This document shows, piece after piece, positions 1-7,633 of a stretch of DNA of 19,594 bases. The first letter of the stretch is position 1. Each line of letters begins with the position of its first letter. The DNA lies in contig SLSM01000056.1 of assembly GCA_007130445.1 (NCBI GenBank), positions 1 to 19,594 of the forward strand. Reading direction: 5' to 3'. The DNA comes from Trueperaceae bacterium (GTDB lineage Bacteria > Deinococcota > Deinococci > Deinococcales > Trueperaceae). The position numbers were made by a program, and so were the translations under genes. Under the pieces are notes generated by a model that did no database searches, had not been told where the DNA came from, and was given only the letters and a program-made list of their open reading frames with translations.

Positions 1-2
1 GC

Positions 3-1220
<1,218 letters not shown>

Positions 1221-1227
1221 GTCGCCC

Positions 1228-1761
1228 GTGACCGACACCCCTCCCCCCGCCCCGGTGCTCGGCCGCCCGGGGCAGGCGTATGAGGCCTCCCGGCTGCGCT
1301 GGGCCGGACTCAGAGACGCCGGGCGCCTCGCCGCCTTGTGGGCGCAGGCGTACCCGGACGCGGCCGCAGACGCTACGAGCGTGCGCGCCGGGCTCGAACA
1401 CGGCGGGGCGCTGCTCCTCGAGGACCGCGCCGGCGACCTGCTCGCCGCCCTGTGCTGGCGCGACCGCAAGGACGGCTGGGAGGTCGAGCGCGTCGCGACC
1501 CTGCCGGCGCACCGCGGCCAGGGCTACGGCCGCTGGCTCATGACCCGCGTCGAGGCCGCCGCCATCCGCGCCAACGTCCCCACCCTCACGCTCGCGCTCC
1601 CGCTCGACACCACGCGCGACCAGCTCGCGTACTACGCCCGCATGGGCTACACCGAAGCCGCCCGCGACGACGCAACCATCACGCTGCACAAGCGCGTCGG
1701 CGGCACCTGGCAGACCAAGGTGCCCGGCAGCGGTGGTGGTTGGCTGGGAGCGTCGACGTGA
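1228..1761 (+). CDS. GNAT-family N-acetyltransferase between argG and argH
   Basis: A 177-residue GNAT protein, predicted to move an acetyl group from acetyl-CoA to an amine; the substrate is unknown. The acetyl-CoA loop is clear in VATLPAHRGQGYGRWL (about residues 89-104), and LAYYARMGY (133-141) is the usual C-terminal GNAT motif. The N terminus is proline-rich and poorly conserved in appearance. The GTG start at 1228 lies 7 nt after the argG stop, with no good ribosome-binding site, so translational coupling is likely; a slightly later start is possible. The stop overlaps the argH start (GTGA). The position inside the arginine operon suggests a role linked to arginine or glutamate metabolism, but it is not the protein that looks like NAG synthase; that is the gene after argH. 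Confidence 0.85.
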   Translation: MTDTPPPAPVLGRPGQAYEASRLRWAGLRDAGRLAALWAQAYPDAAADATSVRAGLEHGGALLLEDRAGDLLAALCWRDRKDGWEVERVATLPAHRGQGYGRWLMTRVEAAAIRANVPTLTLALPLDTTRDQLAYYARMGYTEAARDDATITLHKRVGGTWQTKVPGSGGGWLGAST

Positions 1762-3182
1762 GCGCGCCCGACGCGGCCCCGAAGCAGGGCGGTCAAGGCA
1801 TGTGGGGCGGTCGCTTCGCCGAGGCCACCGACGCCCTCGTGCAGGCCTTCAACGCCTCGATCGACGTCGACGCCGCCATGGCGCTCGAGGACATCGAGGG
1901 CTCGATCGCGCACGCCACCATGTTGGGCGAGCAGGGCATCGTCACGCCGGACGAGGCGGACGCGCTCGTGGCCGGGCTGCGCGACCTCGCCCGCGCCGTC
2001 GAGGCCGGCGACGTCGCCTGGGACGTCGCACTCGAAGACGTCCACATGAACCTCGAGCGCCGGCTCACAGACGCCGTGGGTCCGGTCGGCGGCAAGCTCC
2101 ACACCGCCCGCTCCCGCAACGACCAGGTCGCCACCGACTTCCGCCTGGCGCTGCGGGCCCGCACCCGCCGCATCCTCGCGCTGCTGCGCGAGGCGCGCGG
2201 CGTGCTCGTCGACCTGGCCGAACGCCACCTCGGCGTGGTCCTGCCCGGCTACACCCACCTCCAGGTCGCCCAACCCGTTCGCCTCTCGCACCACCTGCTC
2301 GCGTACCACGAGATGCTCGCGCGCGACGAGGGCCGCTTCCGCGACGCCCTCGCGCGCCTCGACGCGGCATGCCCGCTCGGCGCCGGCGCCCTCGCCGGCA
2401 CCGGCTTCCCCATCGACAGGCACCGCACCGCCGATCTGCTCGGCTTCGCCGCGCCGGCCGCCAACTCGCTCGACGCCGTCTCCGACCGCGACTTCGCCAT
2501 CGAGTTCCTCGCCGCGGCGTCGATCGCCATGATGCACCTGTCGCGCATGTCCGAAGAGCTGATCCTGTGGTCGTCGCAGGAGTTCGGCTTCGTCGTGCTG
2601 CCCGACTCGCACACCACCGGCAGTTCGATCATGCCCCAGAAGAAGAACCCAGACGTCAGCGAGCTCATCCGCGGCAAGACCGGCCGCGTGTACGGCGCCC
2701 TGATCGGGCTCCTCACCGTCATGAAGGGCCTCCCGCTGGCCTACAACAAGGACATGCAGGAAGACAAGGAAGGCGCCTTCGACGCCGCCGACACGCTCGC
2801 CGTGTGCCTGCGCCTCACCGCCGACATGCTGCCGCGCATGGAGGTGCGCGCCGAGCGCACGCGGCACGCCGCCGGGCGCGCGTTCAGCAACGCCACCGAC
2901 CTCGCCGACTACCTCGCCCGCAAGGGGCTCCCATTCCGCGAGGCGCACGACGCCGTCGGCCGCCTGGTCGCGATCGCGATGGGGCGCGGCGTCGACCTGC
3001 AAGACCTCGACCTCGCCACGCTGCGCGACGTCTCGGAGCGCTTCGAGGACGACGTCTACGCCGCACTCGACGTCGAGGCCGTCGTCGACGCCCGCGACAG
3101 CTACGGCGGCACCGCCCGCCGCCGCGTGGTCGAGCAGATCGCCCGCGCGCGCGCCGAGTTCGCCGCCGGAGACGCGCCGTGA
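1758..3182 (+). CDS. argH: Argininosuccinate lyase
   Basis: ArgH splits argininosuccinate into arginine and fumarate, the final step of arginine synthesis, as a homotetramer of the fumarase/aspartase superfamily. The 474-residue protein shows the N-terminal MWGGRF motif (15-20), TARSRNDQ (116-123), GYTHLQ (164-169, with the conserved His), TGFPIDR (215-221), and the signature loop GSSIMPQKKNP (288-298) with the catalytic serine. The GTG start at 1758 overlaps the preceding stop as GTGA and has GGGAG at 1746-1750, 7 nt upstream. Starting at the internal ATG of MWGGRF would leave no coupling and a weaker site. The C terminus overlaps the next GTG in the same way. The length fits the family; no key residue is missing. 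Confidence 0.97.
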   Translation: MSAPDAAPKQGGQGMWGGRFAEATDALVQAFNASIDVDAAMALEDIEGSIAHATMLGEQGIVTPDEADALVAGLRDLARAVEAGDVAWDVALEDVHMNLERRLTDAVGPVGGKLHTARSRNDQVATDFRLALRARTRRILALLREARGVLVDLAERHLGVVLPGYTHLQVAQPVRLSHHLLAYHEMLARDEGRFRDALARLDAACPLGAGALAGTGFPIDRHRTADLLGFAAPAANSLDAVSDRDFAIEFLAAASIAMMHLSRMSEELILWSSQEFGFVVLPDSHTTGSSIMPQKKNPDVSELIRGKTGRVYGALIGLLTVMKGLPLAYNKDMQEDKEGAFDAADTLAVCLRLTADMLPRMEVRAERTRHAAGRAFSNATDLADYLARKGLPFREAHDAVGRLVAIAMGRGVDLQDLDLATLRDVSERFEDDVYAALDVEAVVDARDSYGGTARRRVVEQIARARAEFAAGDAP

Positions 3183-3763
3183 CCGTCGTCCCCGACCCGA
3201 GCCGCGACGCCGCGCCCCCCGCCGGCAGCGTCAGCGTCCGCCCCGCCACGGCCAGCGACGTGCCGCTGATCTTCGAGAACATCGGCTACTGGGCCGGTCA
3301 GGGCAAGATGCTCGTGCGCCCCATGCCCAACATCTTCGAGAACCTGCGCGACTTCTTCGTCGCCGAGGTTGCCACCGAAACCGGACCCGTATTCGCCGGC
3401 AACGGCGCGCTGCACATCCTGTGGGGCGACATCGCCGAGGTCCGCGGGCTCGCCGTCGCGCCCGACGTCACCGCCCGCGGCGTCGGCCGAGCGCTCGTCG
3501 CCGCCTGCGAGGCCGAGGCCCGCCGCATCGGCATCCCCGTCATGTTCGCCTGGACGTACTCCGTCGGGTTCTTCGAGAAGTGCGGCTTCACCCTCATCGA
3601 CAAGACCCGCGAGCTCCACCCGCGCGTCTGGTCCGAATGCCTGCGCTGCCCGTTCTTCGTCGGCTGCAACGAGAACGGGCTCGTCAAGCGGCTCGAGGGG
3701 GTGCCGATGCCGGCGAACCTGCCCGAGCCGCCGCAGGCGCAGGTGCCGCCCGGGATCCGCTGA
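3179..3763 (+). CDS. argA: Short GNAT-type N-acetylglutamate synthase (S-NAGS)
   Basis: A 194-residue GNAT protein best read as the short NAG synthase that acetylates glutamate to open arginine synthesis, like mycobacterial Rv2747 and the C-terminal domain of ArgH(A) fusions. Seen: G-ALHILWGDIAEVRGLAV (about 76-93), the acetyl-CoA loop ARGVGRALV (99-107), FFEKCGF (131-137), and a tail with Cys154, Cys157 and Cys163 (ECLRCPFFVGC), as I recall from many S-NAGS proteins and possibly metal-binding. The GTG start overlaps the argH stop (GTGA) with GGAG at 3168-3171, 7 nt upstream. The proline-rich last 20 residues look disordered. The location directly after argH strongly supports the function; another GNAT specificity remains possible. 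No amino-acid-kinase domain is present, unlike classical ArgA. Confidence 0.8.
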   Translation: MTVVPDPSRDAAPPAGSVSVRPATASDVPLIFENIGYWAGQGKMLVRPMPNIFENLRDFFVAEVATETGPVFAGNGALHILWGDIAEVRGLAVAPDVTARGVGRALVAACEAEARRIGIPVMFAWTYSVGFFEKCGFTLIDKTRELHPRVWSECLRCPFFVGCNENGLVKRLEGVPMPANLPEPPQAQVPPGIR

Positions 3764-3843
3764 CTGGGGGTGGGTCGGCGCGCTGCGGGCGGGATGCGTT
3801 CGGGGTCGCGAACCGCTGCGTGCGGCGCCGACACCGCTGCCGC

Positions 3844-3913
3844 GTGGTCGTGGGCTCGCGCTCGGGGAGCGTGGGCAACGCCCCTAGCTTCCCGAGCGCG
3901 AGCCCACGACCAC
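3844..3913. terminator. Long hairpin, probable bidirectional terminator between convergent genes
   Basis: A perfect 23-bp stem pairs 3844-3866 with 3891-3913 (inner strand ending GCGCTCGGG, partner starting CCCGAGCGC). The 24-nt apex holds further pairing: AGC (3868-3870) with GCT (3887-3889), and GGGC/GCCC closing an AAC loop at 3877-3879. It sits between the argA stop (3763) and the facing stop of the PH-domain gene (3930), the right place to end both transcripts. No T-tract follows on either strand, so it may work as a stable-stem terminator or an RNA 3'-end barrier. The surrounding stretches 3764-3843 and 3914-3929 show nothing else. Confidence 0.7.
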
Positions 3914-3929
3914 CCACGCGACACAGGTG

Positions 3930-4433
3930 TCAGCGCCGCACGAACTGAGGGTCGCGCAGCCCGCGCGCGTCAGCCTGCAGGTGCGGCGCCCGCCGCGCGA
4001 GCTCCACGAGGAACGCCTCCCGGTCGCGCGGCGCGATCTCGACCATGCCCCCCTGGCGCAGCACCAGCCGCACCTTCACCCAGTACCAGGCGGCGCCGGA
4101 GAGCGGGCTGAGCACCTTCGAGGCGACCGCGATGTCGGGGTAGGCCAACCGCATCGTGATGAGGCCCGCGCGAACGTAGACGCCGCCCCCTTCGAACACG
4201 TAGCGCACCGGCACCGTGACGGCGAGGCCGGCGGCGACGGTGCCGATCCCGAGGCCACCGACCAGCAGGCGCACGGCGAGCGGCACGGTGTCCGAGGTGA
4301 GGAGCGGCAGCACCACGAAGAGCATCCCGAGGGTCGCGAGCGCGAGCGCGGCCAGCAGCCAGGCGTCGACGCGGGCGGGGACGGCCACGCCGGCGGGATC
4401 GGGTCCGGGGGTGCGGGGGCGCGGCGGCGTCAT
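3930..4433 (-). CDS. Two-TM membrane protein with bacterial PH (YyaB-like) domain
   Basis: The 167-residue protein has a proline-rich N terminus, two hydrophobic segments (about 24-46 and 50-74), then a small globular domain that fits the bacterial PH/YyaB-like family. That domain starts at VPVRYVFEGGGVYVRAGLI (75-92), continues with a YPDI turn (98-101) like the usual IPYxxI motif, and ends with IAPRDREAFLVELARR (133-148), matching the typical SPxdxexFixxL ending. The function of these membrane PH proteins is unknown; the domain likely faces the cytoplasm. The ATG start is supported by an extended -10 element ending 9 nt upstream (4443-4451). It is a single-gene unit, divergent from the asparaginase gene and convergent with the arginine operon. 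Confidence 0.72.
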   Translation of the reverse strand: MTPPRPRTPGPDPAGVAVPARVDAWLLAALALATLGMLFVVLPLLTSDTVPLAVRLLVGGLGIGTVAAGLAVTVPVRYVFEGGGVYVRAGLITMRLAYPDIAVASKVLSPLSGAAWYWVKVRLVLRQGGMVEIAPRDREAFLVELARRAPHLQADARGLRDPQFVRR

Positions 4434-4442
4434 CGGCCGTCA

Positions 4443-4451
4443 AGGCTAGCA
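4443..4451 (-). promoter_or_regulatory. Extended -10 promoter of the PH-domain gene (likely leaderless)
   Basis: On the - strand the sequence reads TGC-TAGCCT, ending 9 nt before the ATG at 4433. This spacing puts the transcript start at or near the start codon, with no room for a ribosome-binding site. I see no convincing -35 box, as expected for an extended -10. Confidence 0.6.
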
Positions 4452-4559
4452 CGCGTGCGCGGGCTCGCTGGGAGCGGCGTTGGGCGGCGCGGAGGCCGTG
4501 CCGGGTGGGTGTCGAACGCCCCCTGCGGGCACGGCTGCGGCCGCTGCAGGCGTCGGTCC

Positions 4560-4568
4560 TGGTAGCCT
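4560..4568 (+). promoter_or_regulatory. Extended -10 promoter of the asparaginase operon (likely leaderless)
   Basis: TGG-TAGCCT ends 9 nt before the ATG at 4578. The TAGCCT hexamer and the 9-nt spacing are identical to those of the divergent PH-domain gene 110 bp away. No Shine-Dalgarno sequence lies between it and the start codon. The 4434-4577 spacer holds only these two promoters. Confidence 0.6.
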
Positions 4569-4577
4569 CGCGACACG

Positions 4578-5624
4578 ATGGGCGAGCGACCACGCGTCCT
4601 GCTCCTGCACACCGGTGGCACGCTCGGCATGCGTCGCCGCGCCGACGGCTCGTACGCCCCGGAGGCGGGGGCCCTGGCCGAGGCGCTGGCGGGCCTGCCG
4701 GAGCTGGCGCGCGCCCCGCTTCCGCAACTCGACCTGGTCGAGTTCGAGCCGTTGTTGGACTCTTCCGACATGCGCCCGGCCGATTGGCAGCACATCGCCG
4801 ACGCGCTGGCCGAGCGTCTGCCGCACGTGGCCGGGGCGGTCGTGGTGCACGGCACGGACACGATGGCGTACACGGCCTCGGCGCTGTCGTTCCTGCTCGC
4901 CGGGCTCGATCGGCCGGTGGTGCTCACGGGCGCGCAGATCCCGCTGGTCGAGGTCCGCAGCGACGCACGCGAGAACCTCGTCACGGCGCTGCTGCTCGCC
5001 AGCGACGCGCGGCTGCGCGAGGTGGCGGTGTACATGAGCGGCCGGCTGCTGCGTGGGAACCGCTGCACGAAGGTGTCGTCGGCCGGTTTCGACGCGTTCG
5101 ACAGCCCCAACCTGCCGGCACTCGCCGAGGTCGGCGTCGACGTGCGCTGGCGCGACGCGCTGTTGCGCCCGGCGGCGGCGCCCCCGTTGCGCGCCTTGCG
5201 ACTGCGCAGCGTCCCGGTGGTGGCGCTGCGGCTCTTCCCGGGGATCACCGGCGCCACGTTGCGTCAGGTGCTGCGCGATCCGGTCCGAGGGTTGGTCCTG
5301 GAGACGTACGGTGCCGGCAACGCGCCGACGCGTGACGACGACCTCCTCGCCGCGATCGAAGAGGCCACGGCGCGCGGTGTGGTGATCGTCAACGTCACGC
5401 AGTGCCTGCGCGGCACCGTGCGGATGGACTCGTACGCCGCGGGTCGCGGCCTGCTCGCTGCGGGTGTCGTCTCCGGCGGCGACATGACGGCGGAGGCCGC
5501 GCTGACGAAGCTGACGGTGCTGTTGTCGCAGCCGCTCGAGCCGCCGGAGGTCGCCCGGCGGATGGCCGTCGACCTCGCCGGTGAGCGCAGCGACGACGCT
5601 GCGGCGGCAGGGGCGGTCGCATGA
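4578..5624 (+). CDS. ansA: Type I L-asparaginase (cytoplasmic)
   Basis: The 348-residue protein hydrolyses asparagine to aspartate and ammonia. Seen: the nucleophile motif HTGGTLGM (11-18, Thr12), DSSDM (61-65) for substrate binding, the second catalytic motif HGTDTMAYTASALSFL (91-106, Thr93-Asp94), TGAQIPL soon after, and NRCTKVSS, which carries the expected lysine. There is no signal peptide, and the length matches the cytoplasmic AnsA type rather than the shorter mature periplasmic type II. Lys-tRNA amidotransferase-like GatD is unlikely because the N-terminal extra domain is absent. The start follows a leaderless-type promoter. The stop overlaps the next ATG (ATGA), so the epimerase gene is co-transcribed. 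Aspartate made here could feed ArgG, but that link is only an inference. Confidence 0.9.
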   Translation: MGERPRVLLLHTGGTLGMRRRADGSYAPEAGALAEALAGLPELARAPLPQLDLVEFEPLLDSSDMRPADWQHIADALAERLPHVAGAVVVHGTDTMAYTASALSFLLAGLDRPVVLTGAQIPLVEVRSDARENLVTALLLASDARLREVAVYMSGRLLRGNRCTKVSSAGFDAFDSPNLPALAEVGVDVRWRDALLRPAAAPPLRALRLRSVPVVALRLFPGITGATLRQVLRDPVRGLVLETYGAGNAPTRDDDLLAAIEEATARGVVIVNVTQCLRGTVRMDSYAAGRGLLAAGVVSGGDMTAEAALTKLTVLLSQPLEPPEVARRMAVDLAGERSDDAAAAGAVA

Positions 5625-6106
5625 CCGGCACCGGCGACGCCGCGCACGCGGACGACCAGCGCTCGACACTCCCGGCGGCGCTCACCGAGCTCCGGCTCGA
5701 CCACGTGGCGATCGCGGTGGCCGACCTCGACGCCGGCTCGGCGCCGTGGCTGGCCCTGGGGCTCGCGCGGCACGGGCCGGACGAGGTCGTCGCAGATCAG
5801 GGTGTCCGCGTGCGCGCGTTCGTGCTCGGAGACGCGCTCGTCGAGGTGCTGGCGCCGCTCGGTCCGGGCGGCGCGGTGGCGCGCTTCCTGGAGCGCCGCG
5901 GCCCAGGCCTGCACCACCTGGCCCTGCGCGTCACCGACCTGCGACAGGAGCTGCACCGGCTCGAGGGCCTGGGGGCGGAGCTGATCGACCGTGCGCCGCG
6001 GGCGGGCCGGGCGGGGACGCTGGTCGCCTTCGTCCACCCGCGCTGGACCGGTGGCACCCTGGTCGAGCTCGTCGAGGTGCGCCCCGACGGGGCTGCGAGC
6101 GCCTGA
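5621..6106 (+). CDS. mce: Methylmalonyl-CoA epimerase-like VOC protein
   Basis: A 161-residue protein of the vicinal oxygen chelate superfamily with two beta-alpha-beta-beta-beta halves. It resembles methylmalonyl-CoA epimerase, which converts the 2S and 2R forms during propionyl-CoA use. Likely metal ligands: His28 (LDHVAIAV), a residue of the VEVLAP strand (Glu75), His99 (GLHHLALRV) and Glu149 (GTLVELVE). The 50-residue spacing of His99 to Glu149 equals that of His91 to Glu141 in the Propionibacterium enzyme. The first 22 residues are an unconserved-looking extension. ATG at 5621 overlaps the asparaginase stop, with AGGGGCGG at 5609-5616 as ribosome-binding site. No mutase or carboxylase gene is nearby, so another VOC epimerase or isomerase role is possible. 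Confidence 0.78.
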   Translation: MTGTGDAAHADDQRSTLPAALTELRLDHVAIAVADLDAGSAPWLALGLARHGPDEVVADQGVRVRAFVLGDALVEVLAPLGPGGAVARFLERRGPGLHHLALRVTDLRQELHRLEGLGAELIDRAPRAGRAGTLVAFVHPRWTGGTLVELVEVRPDGAASA

Positions 6107-6128
6107 CGTACGCCGCCCCGCACGGCGC

Positions 6129-6137
6129 TGGTAGGAT
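6129..6137 (+). promoter_or_regulatory. Extended -10 promoter of proC (likely leaderless)
   Basis: TGG-TAGGAT ends 6 nt before the GTG at 6144. It gives proC its own promoter within the 37-nt gap after the epimerase gene, and it fixes the start codon because no ribosome-binding site fits. Confidence 0.6.
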
Positions 6138-6143
6138 GCCCCG

Positions 6144-7040
6144 GTGAGCCAGGCGGACGACCCACACGAGCACGACGACGCCGCGGCAGCGTCCGGGGCA
6201 GGCACGAAGCCCGGCGCGGTGGCCCGGGCCGATGCCGACGCGGCCGGCGTGGCCCTGGCCGTGGTCGGCGCAGGCCGGATGGGCGGCGCGGTCATCCTCG
6301 GCGCGCTGCGCGCCGGCGGGTTGCACGCCGCCGACCTCGGCGTCTTCCACCCGGACCCCGAGCGCCGCGCTGCGTTGGCGACGCGCTTCGGGGTGCGGCC
6401 GCTCGACGATGCCGGCGTGCACCGCGCGGAGCGGGTGCTGATCGCAGTGAAGCCGCAGTCCTTCGAGCGCGTCGCGCCGCTCATCGCCCGGCGCCACGCG
6501 GGCTACGTGTCGCTCATGGCTGGCGTCACGCTGGCGACGCTCGCCAAGCGGCTCGGCAGCGCCCGGGTGGTGCGCGCCATGCCCAACCTGGGTGCGCGCG
6601 TCGGGGCGAGCGCCACCGCACTGGCCTGGACGCCGGAGACGACCGAGGACGACCTGCGCTTCGCCCGGGCGCTCTTCCGCGGCTGCGGCACCGTCTATGA
6701 CGTCCCCGAGAACCTCTTCGACGCCTTCACCGGCCTGTCGGGCTCCGGTCCGGCGTTCGCGGCCCTGGTGGCGGAGTCGCTGGCCGACGGCGGCGTGCGC
6801 GTCGGTTTCCATCGCGACGTCGCGCGCGACCTCGCGCGGCAGGTGCTCCTGGCGACCGCGCGGTTGCTCGAGACCACGGATCCGGCCGCCATCAAGGACG
6901 AGGTCGCCTCGCCCGGCGGCACGGCGATCGCGGGCGTCCGCACGCTCGAACGTCACCGCCTGCGCTTCGCGTTGATCGACGCGATCGAGGCGGCCAGCGA
7001 ACGCGCCGGCGAGCTCTCCGGCAACGGGAAGGGTTCGTGA
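6144..7040 (+). CDS. proC: Pyrroline-5-carboxylate reductase
   Basis: ProC reduces pyrroline-5-carboxylate to proline with NAD(P)H, the last step of proline synthesis. The 298-residue protein has a Rossmann motif VGAGRMG (41-47), AVKPQ (101-105), RAMPNLG (144-150), and the C-terminal dimer/active-site signatures LSGSGPAF (198-205) and ASPGGT (255-260). The N terminus carries a polar Ala/Asp/His-rich extension of about 35 residues before the first beta strand, longer than usual; the promoter 6 nt ahead of the GTG supports this start, though an internal start is not excluded. The stop overlaps the next GTG as GTGA, coupling it to a secreted protein gene. No proA or proB is in the window. Confidence 0.95.
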   Translation: MSQADDPHEHDDAAAASGAGTKPGAVARADADAAGVALAVVGAGRMGGAVILGALRAGGLHAADLGVFHPDPERRAALATRFGVRPLDDAGVHRAERVLIAVKPQSFERVAPLIARRHAGYVSLMAGVTLATLAKRLGSARVVRAMPNLGARVGASATALAWTPETTEDDLRFARALFRGCGTVYDVPENLFDAFTGLSGSGPAFAALVAESLADGGVRVGFHRDVARDLARQVLLATARLLETTDPAAIKDEVASPGGTAIAGVRTLERHRLRFALIDAIEAASERAGELSGNGKGS

Positions 7041-7621
7041 ACGGGCGCCGGCTGCGCCTCGCTCGCGCCCTCGCACTCTGGCTCGCGACCGCGCTGACGC
7101 TGTCCGTGGCGTGGGGCCAGTCGGACTACTACCCCCACGGCGACGGCATGTCCTGGACGTACGACTCCGGCGTCACGCAGCGCATGAGCGGACCGCGGGA
7201 CCTGGACGGCACGAGCGTGATGGTGTTGACGCACTACCTCGAGGGCGTCCCCGTCTCCGAGGACTACCTGCGGTACGGGCCCGAGGGCGTCCTGACGGTC
7301 GGCACCGCCGCGGCGGGGCAGCGGCTCACGTACGCCCCACCGCTCGTCATCTACCCTCCTGCGCCGTTGGAGGTGGGCGACACCTGGCGCTCGACCACCG
7401 ACCTGGGCGCGCTCAGCATCACGCTCGACGCCGAGGTGATCGGGCTGCGCGGCATCCAGACGCCGGTGGGGCGCTTCAACGCGTTGCAGGTGCGCCAGCG
7501 CACGCTGACGAGCACCGGCGCCTCGACGCTGCTCGACCTGTTCTTCGTGCCGGGTGTCGGCGTGGTCCGGTTCGTGACGCAAGACGGCAGCGTCGTCGAC
7601 CTGATCGAACGCACGCCCTGA
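7037..7621 (+). CDS. Secreted protein of unknown function
   Basis: A 194-residue protein with a typical signal peptide: basic start (MNGRRLRLAR), hydrophobic core (about 11-25) and likely cleavage after AWG27 before Gln28. The mature part is predicted mostly beta strand, beginning SDYYPHGDGMSWTYDSG and ending LDLFFVPGVGVVRFVTQDGS followed by VVDLIE. This start and ending recall TapB/DUF3108-like envelope proteins (a YPL-xGxxWxY opening and an APGVGxVR closing motif), but the match is by eye only. No lipobox cysteine or membrane anchor is visible. GTG at 7037 overlaps the proC stop, with GGGAAGGG at 7026-7033 as ribosome-binding site. Its stop faces the tgt stop across 12 nt. I cannot assign a function. 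Confidence 0.75.
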   Translation: MNGRRLRLARALALWLATALTLSVAWGQSDYYPHGDGMSWTYDSGVTQRMSGPRDLDGTSVMVLTHYLEGVPVSEDYLRYGPEGVLTVGTAAAGQRLTYAPPLVIYPPAPLEVGDTWRSTTDLGALSITLDAEVIGLRGIQTPVGRFNALQVRQRTLTSTGASTLLDLFFVPGVGVVRFVTQDGSVVDLIERTP

Positions 7622-7633
7622 CGGCGCGCTGCG

